From Actinotalea sp. (GTDB lineage: Bacteria; Actinomycetota; Actinomycetes; Actinomycetales; Cellulomonadaceae), in the NCBI GenBank assembly GCA_014360395.1, contig JACIXM010000409.1, forward strand, positions 1-6,425: DNA of 6,425 nt, in the 5' to 3' direction. Made by a program: the position numbers and the translations under genes. A model generated the notes under the pieces. The model searched no databases and was not told where the DNA came from. It was given only the letters and a program-made list of their open reading frames with translations. Positions within the stretch are counted from its first letter, which is position 1, and every line of letters begins with the position of its first letter. Positions 1 through 5,133 of the stretch are shown here, in pieces.

Positions 1-332
1 GTGAGCGTGGGGAACACGTTGTTGTTCTGCGGGACGAAGCCCACCCCCCGGTGGACGAGAGCGTCCGCCCGCATGTTGGTGATCTCCTCGCCGCTCAGCG
101 TCACCGAGCCGCTGCGGATGCTGACGAGGCCGAACAGCGCCTTGAGCAGGGTCGACTTGCCGGCGCCGTTGGGCCCGATGATGCCGATGAGCTCCCCGGG
201 GTACAGGTCCAGGTCGCAGCCGTTGAGGATGTTGACGCCGGGCAGGTACCCCGCCACGACGTCCGAGGCGCGCAGGAGCGGCTCGGCGGTGCGGCCGGGG
301 GCGATGCCACCGGACGTGTCGGTCGTCGTCAT
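1..332 (-). CDS. livF: LivF-type ABC importer ATPase (N-terminal part, cut by window edge)
   Basis: This is one of the two ATP-hydrolysing subunits of a branched-chain amino acid type importer, acting on the cytoplasmic face of the membrane as a partner of LivG. Only the first 110 residues are present; a full LivF is about 235 residues. Visible are the Walker A motif GPNGAGKST at residues 53-61 and the start of the Q-loop at Q102 in VPQNNNVFPTL, a LivF-typical sequence. The LSGGQ signature, Walker B and H-loop lie outside the window. A stretch of about 18 residues (MTTTDTSGGIAPGRTAEP) precedes the core fold. The ATG overlaps the livG stop by four bases (ATGA), and a GAGGAGGA ribosome site sits six bases upstream inside the end of livG, so translation is probably coupled. 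The family is clear; the transported substrate is not shown by sequence. Confidence 0.93.
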   Translation of the reverse strand, partial: MTTTDTSGGIAPGRTAEPLLRASDVVAGYLPGVNILNGCDLDLYPGELIGIIGPNGAGKSTLLKALFGLVSIRSGSVTLSGEEITNMRADALVHRGVGFVPQNNNVFPTL

Positions 333-1252
333 CGCTGGTCCTCCTCGTGGGCCTGCTCCTCGGCAGCGGCCTCGCGCTCGAGCTGACGGGCCACGGACTC
401 GTCCAGCAGGGCGTCGTCGCCGAGGTCGGTGTCGTGGTGAGCCCCCAGGTAGGCGTCGACGACGGCGGGGTCCGCCATCACGGTTCCCGGGGGGCCCTCT
501 GCCACGAGTCGTCCCTCCGCCATGACCGCGACCCAGTCCGAGATGTGCCGCACCATGTGCATGTCGTGCTCGACGAACAGCACCGTCGTGCCCTCGTCAC
601 GCAGGGACTGGATGTGGCCCAGCAGGGACTGGGTGAGCGCCGGGTTCACCCCGGCCATCGGCTCGTCGAGCATGACCATAGTGGGGTCGCTCATGAGCGC
701 ACGAGCCATCTCGAGCAGCTTGCGCTGGCCGCCGGAGAGGCTGCCGGCGAAGTCGTCCCGCTTCTCGTAGAGCTTGAAGCGCGCGAGCAGCTCCTCGGCC
801 TTGGCGGTGATCTCCGTCTCGCGGGCCCGCCACAGCGGTGGGACGAGGGCCCGTGCCAGGCTCTCGCCCGGCTGGTCCTTCGCGCCGAGGCGCATGTTCT
901 CCATGACCGTCATCCGGCTGAGCGCCTTCGTCAGCTGGAACGTCCGCACCATGCCCGCCTTGGAGACGCGGGCCGCGGACACGCCCGCCAGCGAGCGGCC
1001 CTCGAACGTCCAGGAGCCGCTGTTGGGCTGGTCGAAACCGGTCAGGAGGTTGAACAGCGTCGTCTTGCCGGCCCCGTTCGGCCCGATGAGAGCCGTGATG
1101 GTTCCGCGCTGGACCTCGATGTGCTGGACGTCGACGGCGGTCATGCCGCCGAACCGGCGCGTGACGTGGTCGGCGACCAGGATCGGGTCGGGCTTGGGCG
1201 CGCCGGGGGTGTGGGGGACGGCGGCGAGCGCCGCCACGGCCTCAGCGGACAT
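329..1252 (-). CDS. livG: LivG-type ABC importer ATPase with acidic C-terminal tail
   Basis: This 307-residue protein is the second ATPase of the importer. All ATPase motifs are present: Walker A GPNGAGKT at 57-64, Q-loop at FQ 105-106, signature LSGGQ at 172-176, Walker B MVMLDEP at 192-198 and the H-loop histidine H229 in VEHD. The insert between the Q-loop and the signature, and the ending VVDAYLG at 264-270, are typical of LivG rather than LivF. After AYLG, where family members usually stop, there is a further 37-residue tail rich in Asp and Glu. About 25 residues of Ala/Pro-rich sequence precede the core. The ATG lies inside the 3' end of livM (11-bp overlap). An AAGGAG about ten bases upstream, also within livM, supports this start. 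Substrate specificity is undetermined: leucine/isoleucine/valine is the default assumption, but related systems carry urea, short amides or aromatic acids. Confidence 0.95.
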   Translation of the reverse strand: MSAEAVAALAAVPHTPGAPKPDPILVADHVTRRFGGMTAVDVQHIEVQRGTITALIGPNGAGKTTLFNLLTGFDQPNSGSWTFEGRSLAGVSAARVSKAGMVRTFQLTKALSRMTVMENMRLGAKDQPGESLARALVPPLWRARETEITAKAEELLARFKLYEKRDDFAGSLSGGQRKLLEMARALMSDPTMVMLDEPMAGVNPALTQSLLGHIQSLRDEGTTVLFVEHDMHMVRHISDWVAVMAEGRLVAEGPPGTVMADPAVVDAYLGAHHDTDLGDDALLDESVARQLEREAAAEEQAHEEDQR

Positions 1253-2228
1253 TGATCGCCAGCTCCTTCTTGTCGCCGAGGATGCCTTGTGGTCGGAAGA
1301 TCACCAGCAGCATCAGGGTGACGCCCACGATGATCCACCCGAACTGCTCGATCTGGGCGGTCGACATGACGCTCGACGGGATCACGGCGCGTCCGACGAC
1401 GCGGATGAGCATGAGGACGGACCAGAACAGCATCGCACCGAGCACCGGTCCGAACACCGTGGCCGCCCCGCCGAGGAGCAGGATCGTCCAGACCCAGAAG
1501 GTCATCGGGCGACCCATCGAGTCCGGTTGCACCGCGCGGGGCAGGACGTAGAGGATCCCGGCGAGCGAGCCGATGACGCCGCCGAGGATGAGGGCCTGCA
1601 TCTTGTAGGCGTAGACGTTCTTGCCCAGCGAGCGCACGGCGTCCTCGTCCTCGCGGATGCCCTTGAGCACGCGCCCCCAGGGGCTGCGCATGAGTCGCCA
1701 CACGAGGAGGCACGCCAGCGCGACCACGACCCACGCGACCACGCGCAGCCACCAGCTGTTCGAGAAGCTGTTGGAGTAGGTGAAGGGACCGATGGTGGTG
1801 CTGCCCTCGCCGAACGGTGACAGCGCGTGGAACGTCTGCTTGTAGCTGTCGCCGCGCAGGCCGGAGGACGCACCGGTGACGTTGGTCAGGGCGGTCGAGC
1901 GACCGACGATGCGGACGATCTCCGCGGCGGCGATCGTCACGATCGCGAGGTAGTCGCCGCGCAGCTTGAGGGTCGGGATGCCGAGGATGAGCGCGAACAC
2001 GGTCGAGCACGCGACGGCGACGAGCAGGGCCGCCCAGATGGGCCAGCCCGCGATGGTCGAGATCGCGAACCCGTAGGCACCGAGCAGCATGAAGCCGGCC
2101 TGGCCGAAGTTCAGCAGCCCGGTGAGGCCGAAGTGGATGTTCAGGCCGATCGCGGCGAGGGCATAGGCCGCCGTCGTGGGGGCGAACAGCTCACCGGCGA
2201 CGGTGACGAGGATGCGTTCGAAGTCCAT
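1242..2228 (-). CDS. livM: LivM-type ABC importer permease
   Basis: This 328-residue integral membrane protein is one half of the translocation channel, pairing with LivH. It has about eight or more hydrophobic segments. Family landmarks are GLTGLLNFGQAGFMLLGAY at 34-52, the LKLRGDYLAIVTIA segment at 87-100, the cytoplasmic coupling region RSPWGRVLKGIREDEDAVRSL near 181-201 that contacts the ATPases, and the closing motif FRPQGILG at 311-318. A hydrophilic loop of about 45 residues (112-158) separates the hydrophobic N-terminal and C-terminal halves and is probably extracytoplasmic. Unlike LivH here, the N-terminus is short and has no added domain. The start is ten bases after the livH stop, and the ribosome site overlaps that stop. 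Length and motifs are normal for the family, so I see no damage. Confidence 0.95.
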   Translation of the reverse strand: MDFERILVTVAGELFAPTTAAYALAAIGLNIHFGLTGLLNFGQAGFMLLGAYGFAISTIAGWPIWAALLVAVACSTVFALILGIPTLKLRGDYLAIVTIAAAEIVRIVGRSTALTNVTGASSGLRGDSYKQTFHALSPFGEGSTTIGPFTYSNSFSNSWWLRVVAWVVVALACLLVWRLMRSPWGRVLKGIREDEDAVRSLGKNVYAYKMQALILGGVIGSLAGILYVLPRAVQPDSMGRPMTFWVWTILLLGGAATVFGPVLGAMLFWSVLMLIRVVGRAVIPSSVMSTAQIEQFGWIIVGVTLMLLVIFRPQGILGDKKELAINVR

Positions 2229-2233
2229 GGTGA

Positions 2234-2241
2234 CCGCCTTA
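2234..2241 (-). promoter_or_regulatory. livM ribosome binding site overlapping the livH stop
   Basis: On the minus strand the livH stop codon TAA forms the beginning of TAAGGCGG, which precedes the livM ATG by five bases. A ribosome ending livH would therefore sit on the livM initiation site, suggesting coupled translation and matched amounts of the two permease subunits. The match to the anti-Shine-Dalgarno is imperfect (AAGGCGG). Confidence 0.6.
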
Positions 2242-3681
2242 TCCGATCCGCTCGGCCCGGCCGAGGATGCCCTGGGGCCGCAGGAGCAGCACGAGGATGA
2301 GGATGACGAGGGCGCCGGCGTACCTCATGTCCGACGGGATCACGAGGTTGGAGAGCTCGACGACCAGACCGATCACGAGCGAGCCGACGAGGGCGCCGAA
2401 CGCGGTCCCGAGGCCGCCGAGGGTCACCGCGGCGAACATCAGCAGGAGGATCGTCGCGCCCATGTTCCACGAGGTCGCGTTGAAGTAGAGCCCCAGGAAG
2501 ACGCCGCCGAGGGCCGCCAGGGCACCGCCGATCGTCCACACGAGGCGGATGATCCGGTCGACCGCGATGCCGGAGGCGGCGGCGAGAGCCGGGTTGTCCG
2601 ACACGGCGCGCGTGGCGCGTCCCGTCCGCGTCCCGACGAGGAAGTACGCGACCGCGCCGAGGACGAGGAGGCCGACCACCAGGCCGATGAGCGACTGGGT
2701 GGTGATGAACACCGGGCCCAGGGGGATCGTGGTCGGGTTGGCCCGGACGATCCGCAGGGAGCCGCCGCCGAAGAAGAACTGGAAGACGTACTGCACGGTG
2801 ATCGCCAGGCCGATGGTGACGATCAGCTGCTGGGTCAGTCCCACGCGCCGCTTCCGCAGGGGCTTCCACATGCCGGCGTCCTGGACCCATCCGGCGAGCG
2901 CGCCGACGAGGACTGCGAGGAGGACGGCGGGCAGGAGCGGCACCCCGACGATCTGGACGAAGACGTAGGCCGCGAGGCCGCCGAGCGTCACCATCTCGGC
3001 GTGGGCGAAGTTGCTCAGCCCCGTGGTGCCGAAGATGAGGGACAGGCCGACCGAGGCGAGCGCGAGGAGCGTGCCGAAGATGATCCCCGCGGTGGCCTGC
3101 TGGGCGACGCGCCCCCAGGTGATCGCGGACCCGCCGGTGCTGCCCTGCGTGGGGGCGTCCAGACCCGGCTCGAGCCCGACCTCCCCGTCGCCGGGTGGAG
3201 CCGGCGCGTCGGGGCTGCCGCCGGCCGGGGGCGCGCTCGGCGCCGAGGGCTCGCCGAGGGGGAAGAGGGTCCCGGCCGAGGAACCGAGGGTCACGGTGAC
3301 GGTCCGGGGGTTGGCGGCGGGGTCCCGCAGGGTCTCGCCCGCGGGCAGGGTCTCCTCGTCGACCGCGACCTCGTAGGCGCCCGCGGCCGAGACCTCGGCG
3401 AACCACCGGCCGTCCTCGCCGGTGACCGCGGAGGTCTCCTCCGGGCCGGTGATGGAGAGCTCGACGCCGACGGCGGGGTCGCCGTCGGCGGTCCGGATGG
3501 TGCCGCTGAGGCACGCCGTCGTGGGCGTCGGCGAGCAGCTCGTCGCCTCCGCCGCCGCGGGCGGGGCGAGGAGGACCACGAGCGCGCCCAGGGCGAGGAG
3601 GACGCCCGTGAGCCCCGACCTCCTCCGGGTCGCCGTCCGTGAGGCCGTCGGCCTCCGTCGGGGGATCGCTGCAGGTGGCAC
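2239..3681 (-). CDS. livH: LivH-type ABC permease fused to a secreted Ig/CarboxypepD_reg-like domain
   Basis: This 480-residue protein is the second channel subunit and first gene of the operon. Residues 1-44 look like a signal peptide: basic n-region (RRR at 8-10, RRR at 19-21), hydrophobic core GLTGVLLALGALVVLLA, and an A-x-A cleavage site near 42-44. Residues 49-143 form a beta-rich domain resembling carboxypeptidase-regulatory / transthyretin-like folds (LSGTIRTADGDPAVGVELSI, GEDGRWFAEV, GAYEVAVD), with cysteines 49 and 57 that could pair. A Pro/Gly/Ala-rich linker (144-185) leads to the permease domain, 190-480, with the LivH landmarks GLSLIFGTTGLSNFAHAEMV (212-231), AVSDNPALAAASGIAVDRI (359-377) and LRPQGILG (467-474). 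A plain LivH is about 290-310 residues, so the N-terminal addition is about 190. I chose the GTG at 3679-3681 because GGAGGG lies five bases upstream; a TTG at 3781-3783 would add 34 Arg/Pro-rich residues, lacks a ribosome site and would bury the signal peptide. Substrate not determined. Confidence 0.92.
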   Translation of the reverse strand: MPPAAIPRRRPTASRTATRRRSGLTGVLLALGALVVLLAPPAAAEATSCSPTPTTACLSGTIRTADGDPAVGVELSITGPEETSAVTGEDGRWFAEVSAAGAYEVAVDEETLPAGETLRDPAANPRTVTVTLGSSAGTLFPLGEPSAPSAPPAGGSPDAPAPPGDGEVGLEPGLDAPTQGSTGGSAITWGRVAQQATAGIIFGTLLALASVGLSLIFGTTGLSNFAHAEMVTLGGLAAYVFVQIVGVPLLPAVLLAVLVGALAGWVQDAGMWKPLRKRRVGLTQQLIVTIGLAITVQYVFQFFFGGGSLRIVRANPTTIPLGPVFITTQSLIGLVVGLLVLGAVAYFLVGTRTGRATRAVSDNPALAAASGIAVDRIIRLVWTIGGALAALGGVFLGLYFNATSWNMGATILLLMFAAVTLGGLGTAFGALVGSLVIGLVVELSNLVIPSDMRYAGALVILILVLLLRPQGILGRAERIG

Positions 3682-3686
3682 CTGTG

Positions 3687-3692
3687 CCCTCC
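3687..3692 (-). promoter_or_regulatory. livH ribosome binding site (decides the GTG start)
   Basis: GGAGGG on the minus strand ends five bases before the GTG at 3681. It is the only good Shine-Dalgarno sequence near the possible livH starts, and it places the start so that the signal peptide is N-terminal. The start codon itself lies in a 13-bp dyad (3672-3684). Confidence 0.75.
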
Positions 3693-3782
3693 GTCTGCCG
3701 TGCGCTCTCGCGCTCGTTCGTTCCGCGGGCGCCGGTGCCCGCGTCGGGTTCCTGCATCGCCGCGCGACCGGTCCGACCGGCA

Positions 3783-3788
3783 ACGCTA
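3783..3788 (-). promoter_or_regulatory. Candidate -10 element for the liv operon
   Basis: The minus-strand hexamer TAGCGT fits the actinobacterial TANNNT pattern. It lies about 100 bases upstream of the livH GTG, inside the relatively AT-rich patch next to the 3801-3819 dyad. An ATGACA resembling a -35 box occurs at 3800-3805 but the 11-base spacing is too short, so the pair is not a convincing promoter. This is a weak prediction. Confidence 0.22.
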
Positions 3789-3800
3789 GGCAATCCGGAT

Positions 3801-3819
3801 GTCATGGACGTTTCATGAC
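3801..3819. repeat. Inverted repeat GTCATG-N7-CATGAC, possible operator
   Basis: Two perfect 6-base arms, 3801-3806 and 3814-3819, are separated by GACGTTT. The arm-to-arm spacing is compatible with binding by a dimeric regulator. The site is 120-138 bp upstream of the livH start and next to the candidate -10 box, on the livH side of the divergent region. I do not recognise the motif as the site of a named regulator. The arms are less GC-rich than the neighbouring dyads, so chance is a weaker explanation for this one, but no second copy is present in the window. Confidence 0.35.
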
Positions 3820-3917
3820 GGGGGAGAGGATGCCAGGTGAACGGCCCTGCGCACACCACCGTCTCAGCGGTTTCCCTCACCGGCTGCGGTGACTTCCCCT
3901 CGGCGGGCACGCACCGT

Positions 3918-3923
3918 TATCTT
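3918..3923 (+). promoter_or_regulatory. Candidate -10 element for the GNAT gene
   Basis: TATCTT fits TANNNT and lies in the short AT-rich run GTTATCTTTTC, 58 bases before the GTG at 3982. No good -35 box is found 16-19 bases upstream; a GTGACT at 3889-3894 resembles one but is too far away. Prediction only. Confidence 0.3.
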
Positions 3924-3969
3924 TTCGTCATCTCCCGGGCAGCCCCCCGACCGCCCGGTTCCTGCGCCG

Positions 3970-3977
3970 AAGGAGGA
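3970..3977 (+). promoter_or_regulatory. GNAT gene ribosome binding site
   Basis: AAGGAGGA is a nearly perfect Shine-Dalgarno sequence ending four bases before the GTG at 3982. It fixes that codon as the start over the in-frame GTG at 3889, which has no such site. Confidence 0.8.
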
Positions 3978-3981
3978 CTCT

Positions 3982-4713
3982 GTGCGACCTGGGGTCGAGG
4001 TGAGGCAGGTCGAACCGGGTGACGTCGACGGGGTCCTGGCGCTCGTGCTCGCGGCGCGGGCGGAGTCGTCCGTCGGGTCGCAGGTCTGCTCCGCCGAGCC
4101 GGACGTGCTGCAGCAGCAGCTCGCCGCGCTGACGGCGATCCCCGGTGGCACGGTCCTGGTGGCGGTGAGCGGTACCGAGGTCGTCGGACTCCTCCTGGGC
4201 CGCATCACCGAGCCCAACCTCTTCACGGACCGGGCCAACCTCGCGGTCGACGTGGTGTACGTCGCGGCGGCCCACCGGCGGCGCGGCGTGGGGCACGCCC
4301 TCATGCTCGGGGCGACCGAGGCCGCCCTGGCCGCCTCGGCGGAGCAGGTGTACGTGGCCCCGCTGCCGGGGGCGCGGGGGATGCAGCGGTTCTTCGTGCA
4401 GCTCGGCTTCGCGCCGGCCGCCGCCCACCGCGTCGCGACGACGACGACGCTGCACCGCCGGCTGGCGCACGACGTGCCCGTGGCGCGACGGGGCCCACGC
4501 CGCATCGAGGACCTCATCGCCCGTCGCCGGGAGAGCCGGCGCCGGGGGGACGGGACCGACGCCGAGACGTCGCCCAAGGCCGGGCACGCGGCGCCGGCGA
4601 GGGGCGCGACCGCGGAGGCGGCCGCTCAGTCCGGTCGACGCGCGATCAGCAGGCAGGTCAACCTCGCCGTGCAGACGCGCCTGGACCTGGAGTCCTCGAC
4701 GACGATCTCGTAG
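3982..4713 (+). CDS. GNAT-family N-acetyltransferase with Arg-rich C-terminal tail
   Basis: The 243-residue protein has a GNAT fold over residues 5-162. The acetyl-CoA pyrophosphate-binding motif A is VDVVYVAAAHRRRGVG (89-104), with the R-x-x-G-x-G pattern at R99-G102-G104. Motif B is RFFVQLGF at 136-143, and the central strand GTEVVGLLLGRI (64-75) matches the fold. Such enzymes transfer an acetyl group from acetyl-CoA to an amine; the acceptor cannot be told from sequence, and I see no signature of ribosomal-protein or aminoglycoside enzymes. Residues 163-216 are a hydrophilic tail rich in Arg, then Ala, unlikely to belong to the catalytic fold. The last 28 codons and the stop lie antisense to the end of the thioesterase gene. 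The GTG start is set by an AAGGAGGA site. The gene is divergent from livH and may be transcribed alone. Confidence 0.85.
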   Translation: MRPGVEVRQVEPGDVDGVLALVLAARAESSVGSQVCSAEPDVLQQQLAALTAIPGGTVLVAVSGTEVVGLLLGRITEPNLFTDRANLAVDVVYVAAAHRRRGVGHALMLGATEAALAASAEQVYVAPLPGARGMQRFFVQLGFAPAAAHRVATTTTLHRRLAHDVPVARRGPRRIEDLIARRRESRRRGDGTDAETSPKAGHAAPARGATAEAAAQSGRRAISRQVNLAVQTRLDLESSTTIS

Positions 4714-5114
4714 ACCGCCGTCGTCGCCCCCAGGTGGAGGGCGGTGGCCGTCCCCGTGACCAGACCTTCGGTGGCGCCCCGGTGGTGGCTCGCGCCCACC
4801 TCGACCCCGACGGCGCGCCGATCGGGCCCGGCGTGGAGCATCGCCCCGTAGGAGCCGAGCGTCTCGGCCAGGACGACCGAGGCGCCGCCGTGCAGCAGGC
4901 CGTACGGCTGGGTGTTCCCGTGCACCGGCATGGTGCCGACGACGCGGCCCGGGCCGGCCTCGAGGATCTCGATGCCCATCCGCTCCATGAGGGTCCCCGG
5001 CAGGGAGTCGCGGACCTCGGCCAGTGCGACCTGCGAGGGGTCCGTGCCCGGTCCGTCGCAGGGGTCGGGCGTCGGCGCCGTCGGGGCGTCGCCGGGGGCG
5101 GTCGTGTCGGTCAT
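4626..5114 (-). CDS. Hotdog-fold acyl-CoA thioesterase (PaaI / MenI-YdiI-like)
   Basis: The 162-residue protein should hydrolyse acyl-CoA thioesters in the cytoplasm. The family core is GNTQPYGLLHGGASVVLAET (66-85). It matches, from memory, the Escherichia coli YdiI/EntH type: Q69, H75, E84 and H110 fall at a constant offset of 21 from the YdiI residues Q48, H54, E63 and H89. The core strand LVTGTATALHLGATTAVYEI (118-137) and the end CTARLTCLLIA follow the fold. This group includes menaquinone-pathway DHNA-CoA thioesterases and PaaI-type phenylacetyl-CoA enzymes; sequence alone does not decide, so no symbol is given. The first 25 or so residues are Thr/Pro/Asp-rich and probably disordered. 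The ATG has no Shine-Dalgarno sequence, and 19 bp separate it from the divergent polA start. The 3' end overlaps the GNAT gene by 88 bp. Confidence 0.9.
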   Translation of the reverse strand: MTDTTAPGDAPTAPTPDPCDGPGTDPSQVALAEVRDSLPGTLMERMGIEILEAGPGRVVGTMPVHGNTQPYGLLHGGASVVLAETLGSYGAMLHAGPDRRAVGVEVGASHHRGATEGLVTGTATALHLGATTAVYEIVVEDSRSRRVCTARLTCLLIARRPD

Positions 5115-5120
5115 GCCCGC

Positions 5121-5126
5121 TAGGTT
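5121..5126 (+). promoter_or_regulatory. -10 element of a probable leaderless polA promoter
   Basis: TAGGTT fits TANNNT and is followed by seven bases (GGCACCC) and then the polA GTG. This would place transcription initiation at or next to the first base of the start codon. There is no Shine-Dalgarno sequence upstream of polA, in agreement with a leaderless mRNA. The -35 position falls in GCGGTC within the thioesterase gene and is not a good match. Confidence 0.5.
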
Positions 5127-5127
5127 G
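5122..5127 (-). promoter_or_regulatory. Possible weak -10 of the thioesterase gene, overlapping the polA -10
   Basis: The minus-strand hexamer CAACCT keeps only the conserved A at position 2 and T at position 6 of a -10 box. It lies exactly seven bases before the thioesterase ATG, mirroring the polA arrangement. With no Shine-Dalgarno sequence before that ATG, a leaderless transcript from this site is possible, but the match is weak. Confidence 0.25.
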
Positions 5128-5133
5128 GCACCC

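Larger units (their letters stand above)
3682..3981. other. Divergent livH / GNAT intergenic control region
   Basis: These 300 bases contain no gene that I can support. They must hold the promoter of the liv operon (leftward) and probably that of the acetyltransferase (rightward). Seen directly are four small inverted repeats: 3672-3684 (overlapping the livH start), 3724-3743 (7-bp stem, 6-base loop), 3768-3780 and 3801-3819 (GTCATG-N7-CATGAC). The stretch 3781-3820 is less GC-rich than its surroundings, as expected for a promoter. No run of Leu/Ile/Val codons in a short leader ORF is visible, so a classical attenuation peptide is not supported. No T-rich terminator or known riboswitch is recognisable. 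Confidence 0.6.

Noticed and set aside
347..1820. Long plus-strand frames opposite livG and livM
   Set aside because: Antisense shadows of complete ATPase and permease genes; no ribosome sites or recognisable domains.
2176..3642. A 488-codon plus-strand frame opposite livH/livM
   Set aside because: Antisense shadow, rich in Glu/Asp/Arg/Gly, without motifs, and crossing the livH-livM boundary.
3768..3780. Palindrome CCGGTC-C-GACCGG upstream of livH
   Set aside because: Mostly GC, short, no second copy, and no clear promoter geometry; noted only as part of the intergenic region.
3682..3800. Leader peptide for amino-acid attenuation of the liv operon
   Set aside because: No short ORF with clustered Leu, Ile or Val codons and no terminator/antiterminator pair could be found on the minus strand.
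2141..3910. A 589-codon minus-strand frame overlapping livH
   Set aside because: It is the shifted frame of livH, giving Arg/Pro-rich sequence with no membrane segments. The livH frame contains the full permease signature.
3935..3958. Hairpin CCGGGC-N12-GCCCGG in the GNAT leader
   Set aside because: Six-base GC arms with a long loop are expected by chance in such GC-rich DNA, and no T-run or conserved element accompanies it.
3889..3981. Upstream GTG as an alternative start for the GNAT gene
   Set aside because: No ribosome site precedes it, the added residues are not conserved-looking, and a near-perfect AAGGAGGA stands before the GTG at 3982.
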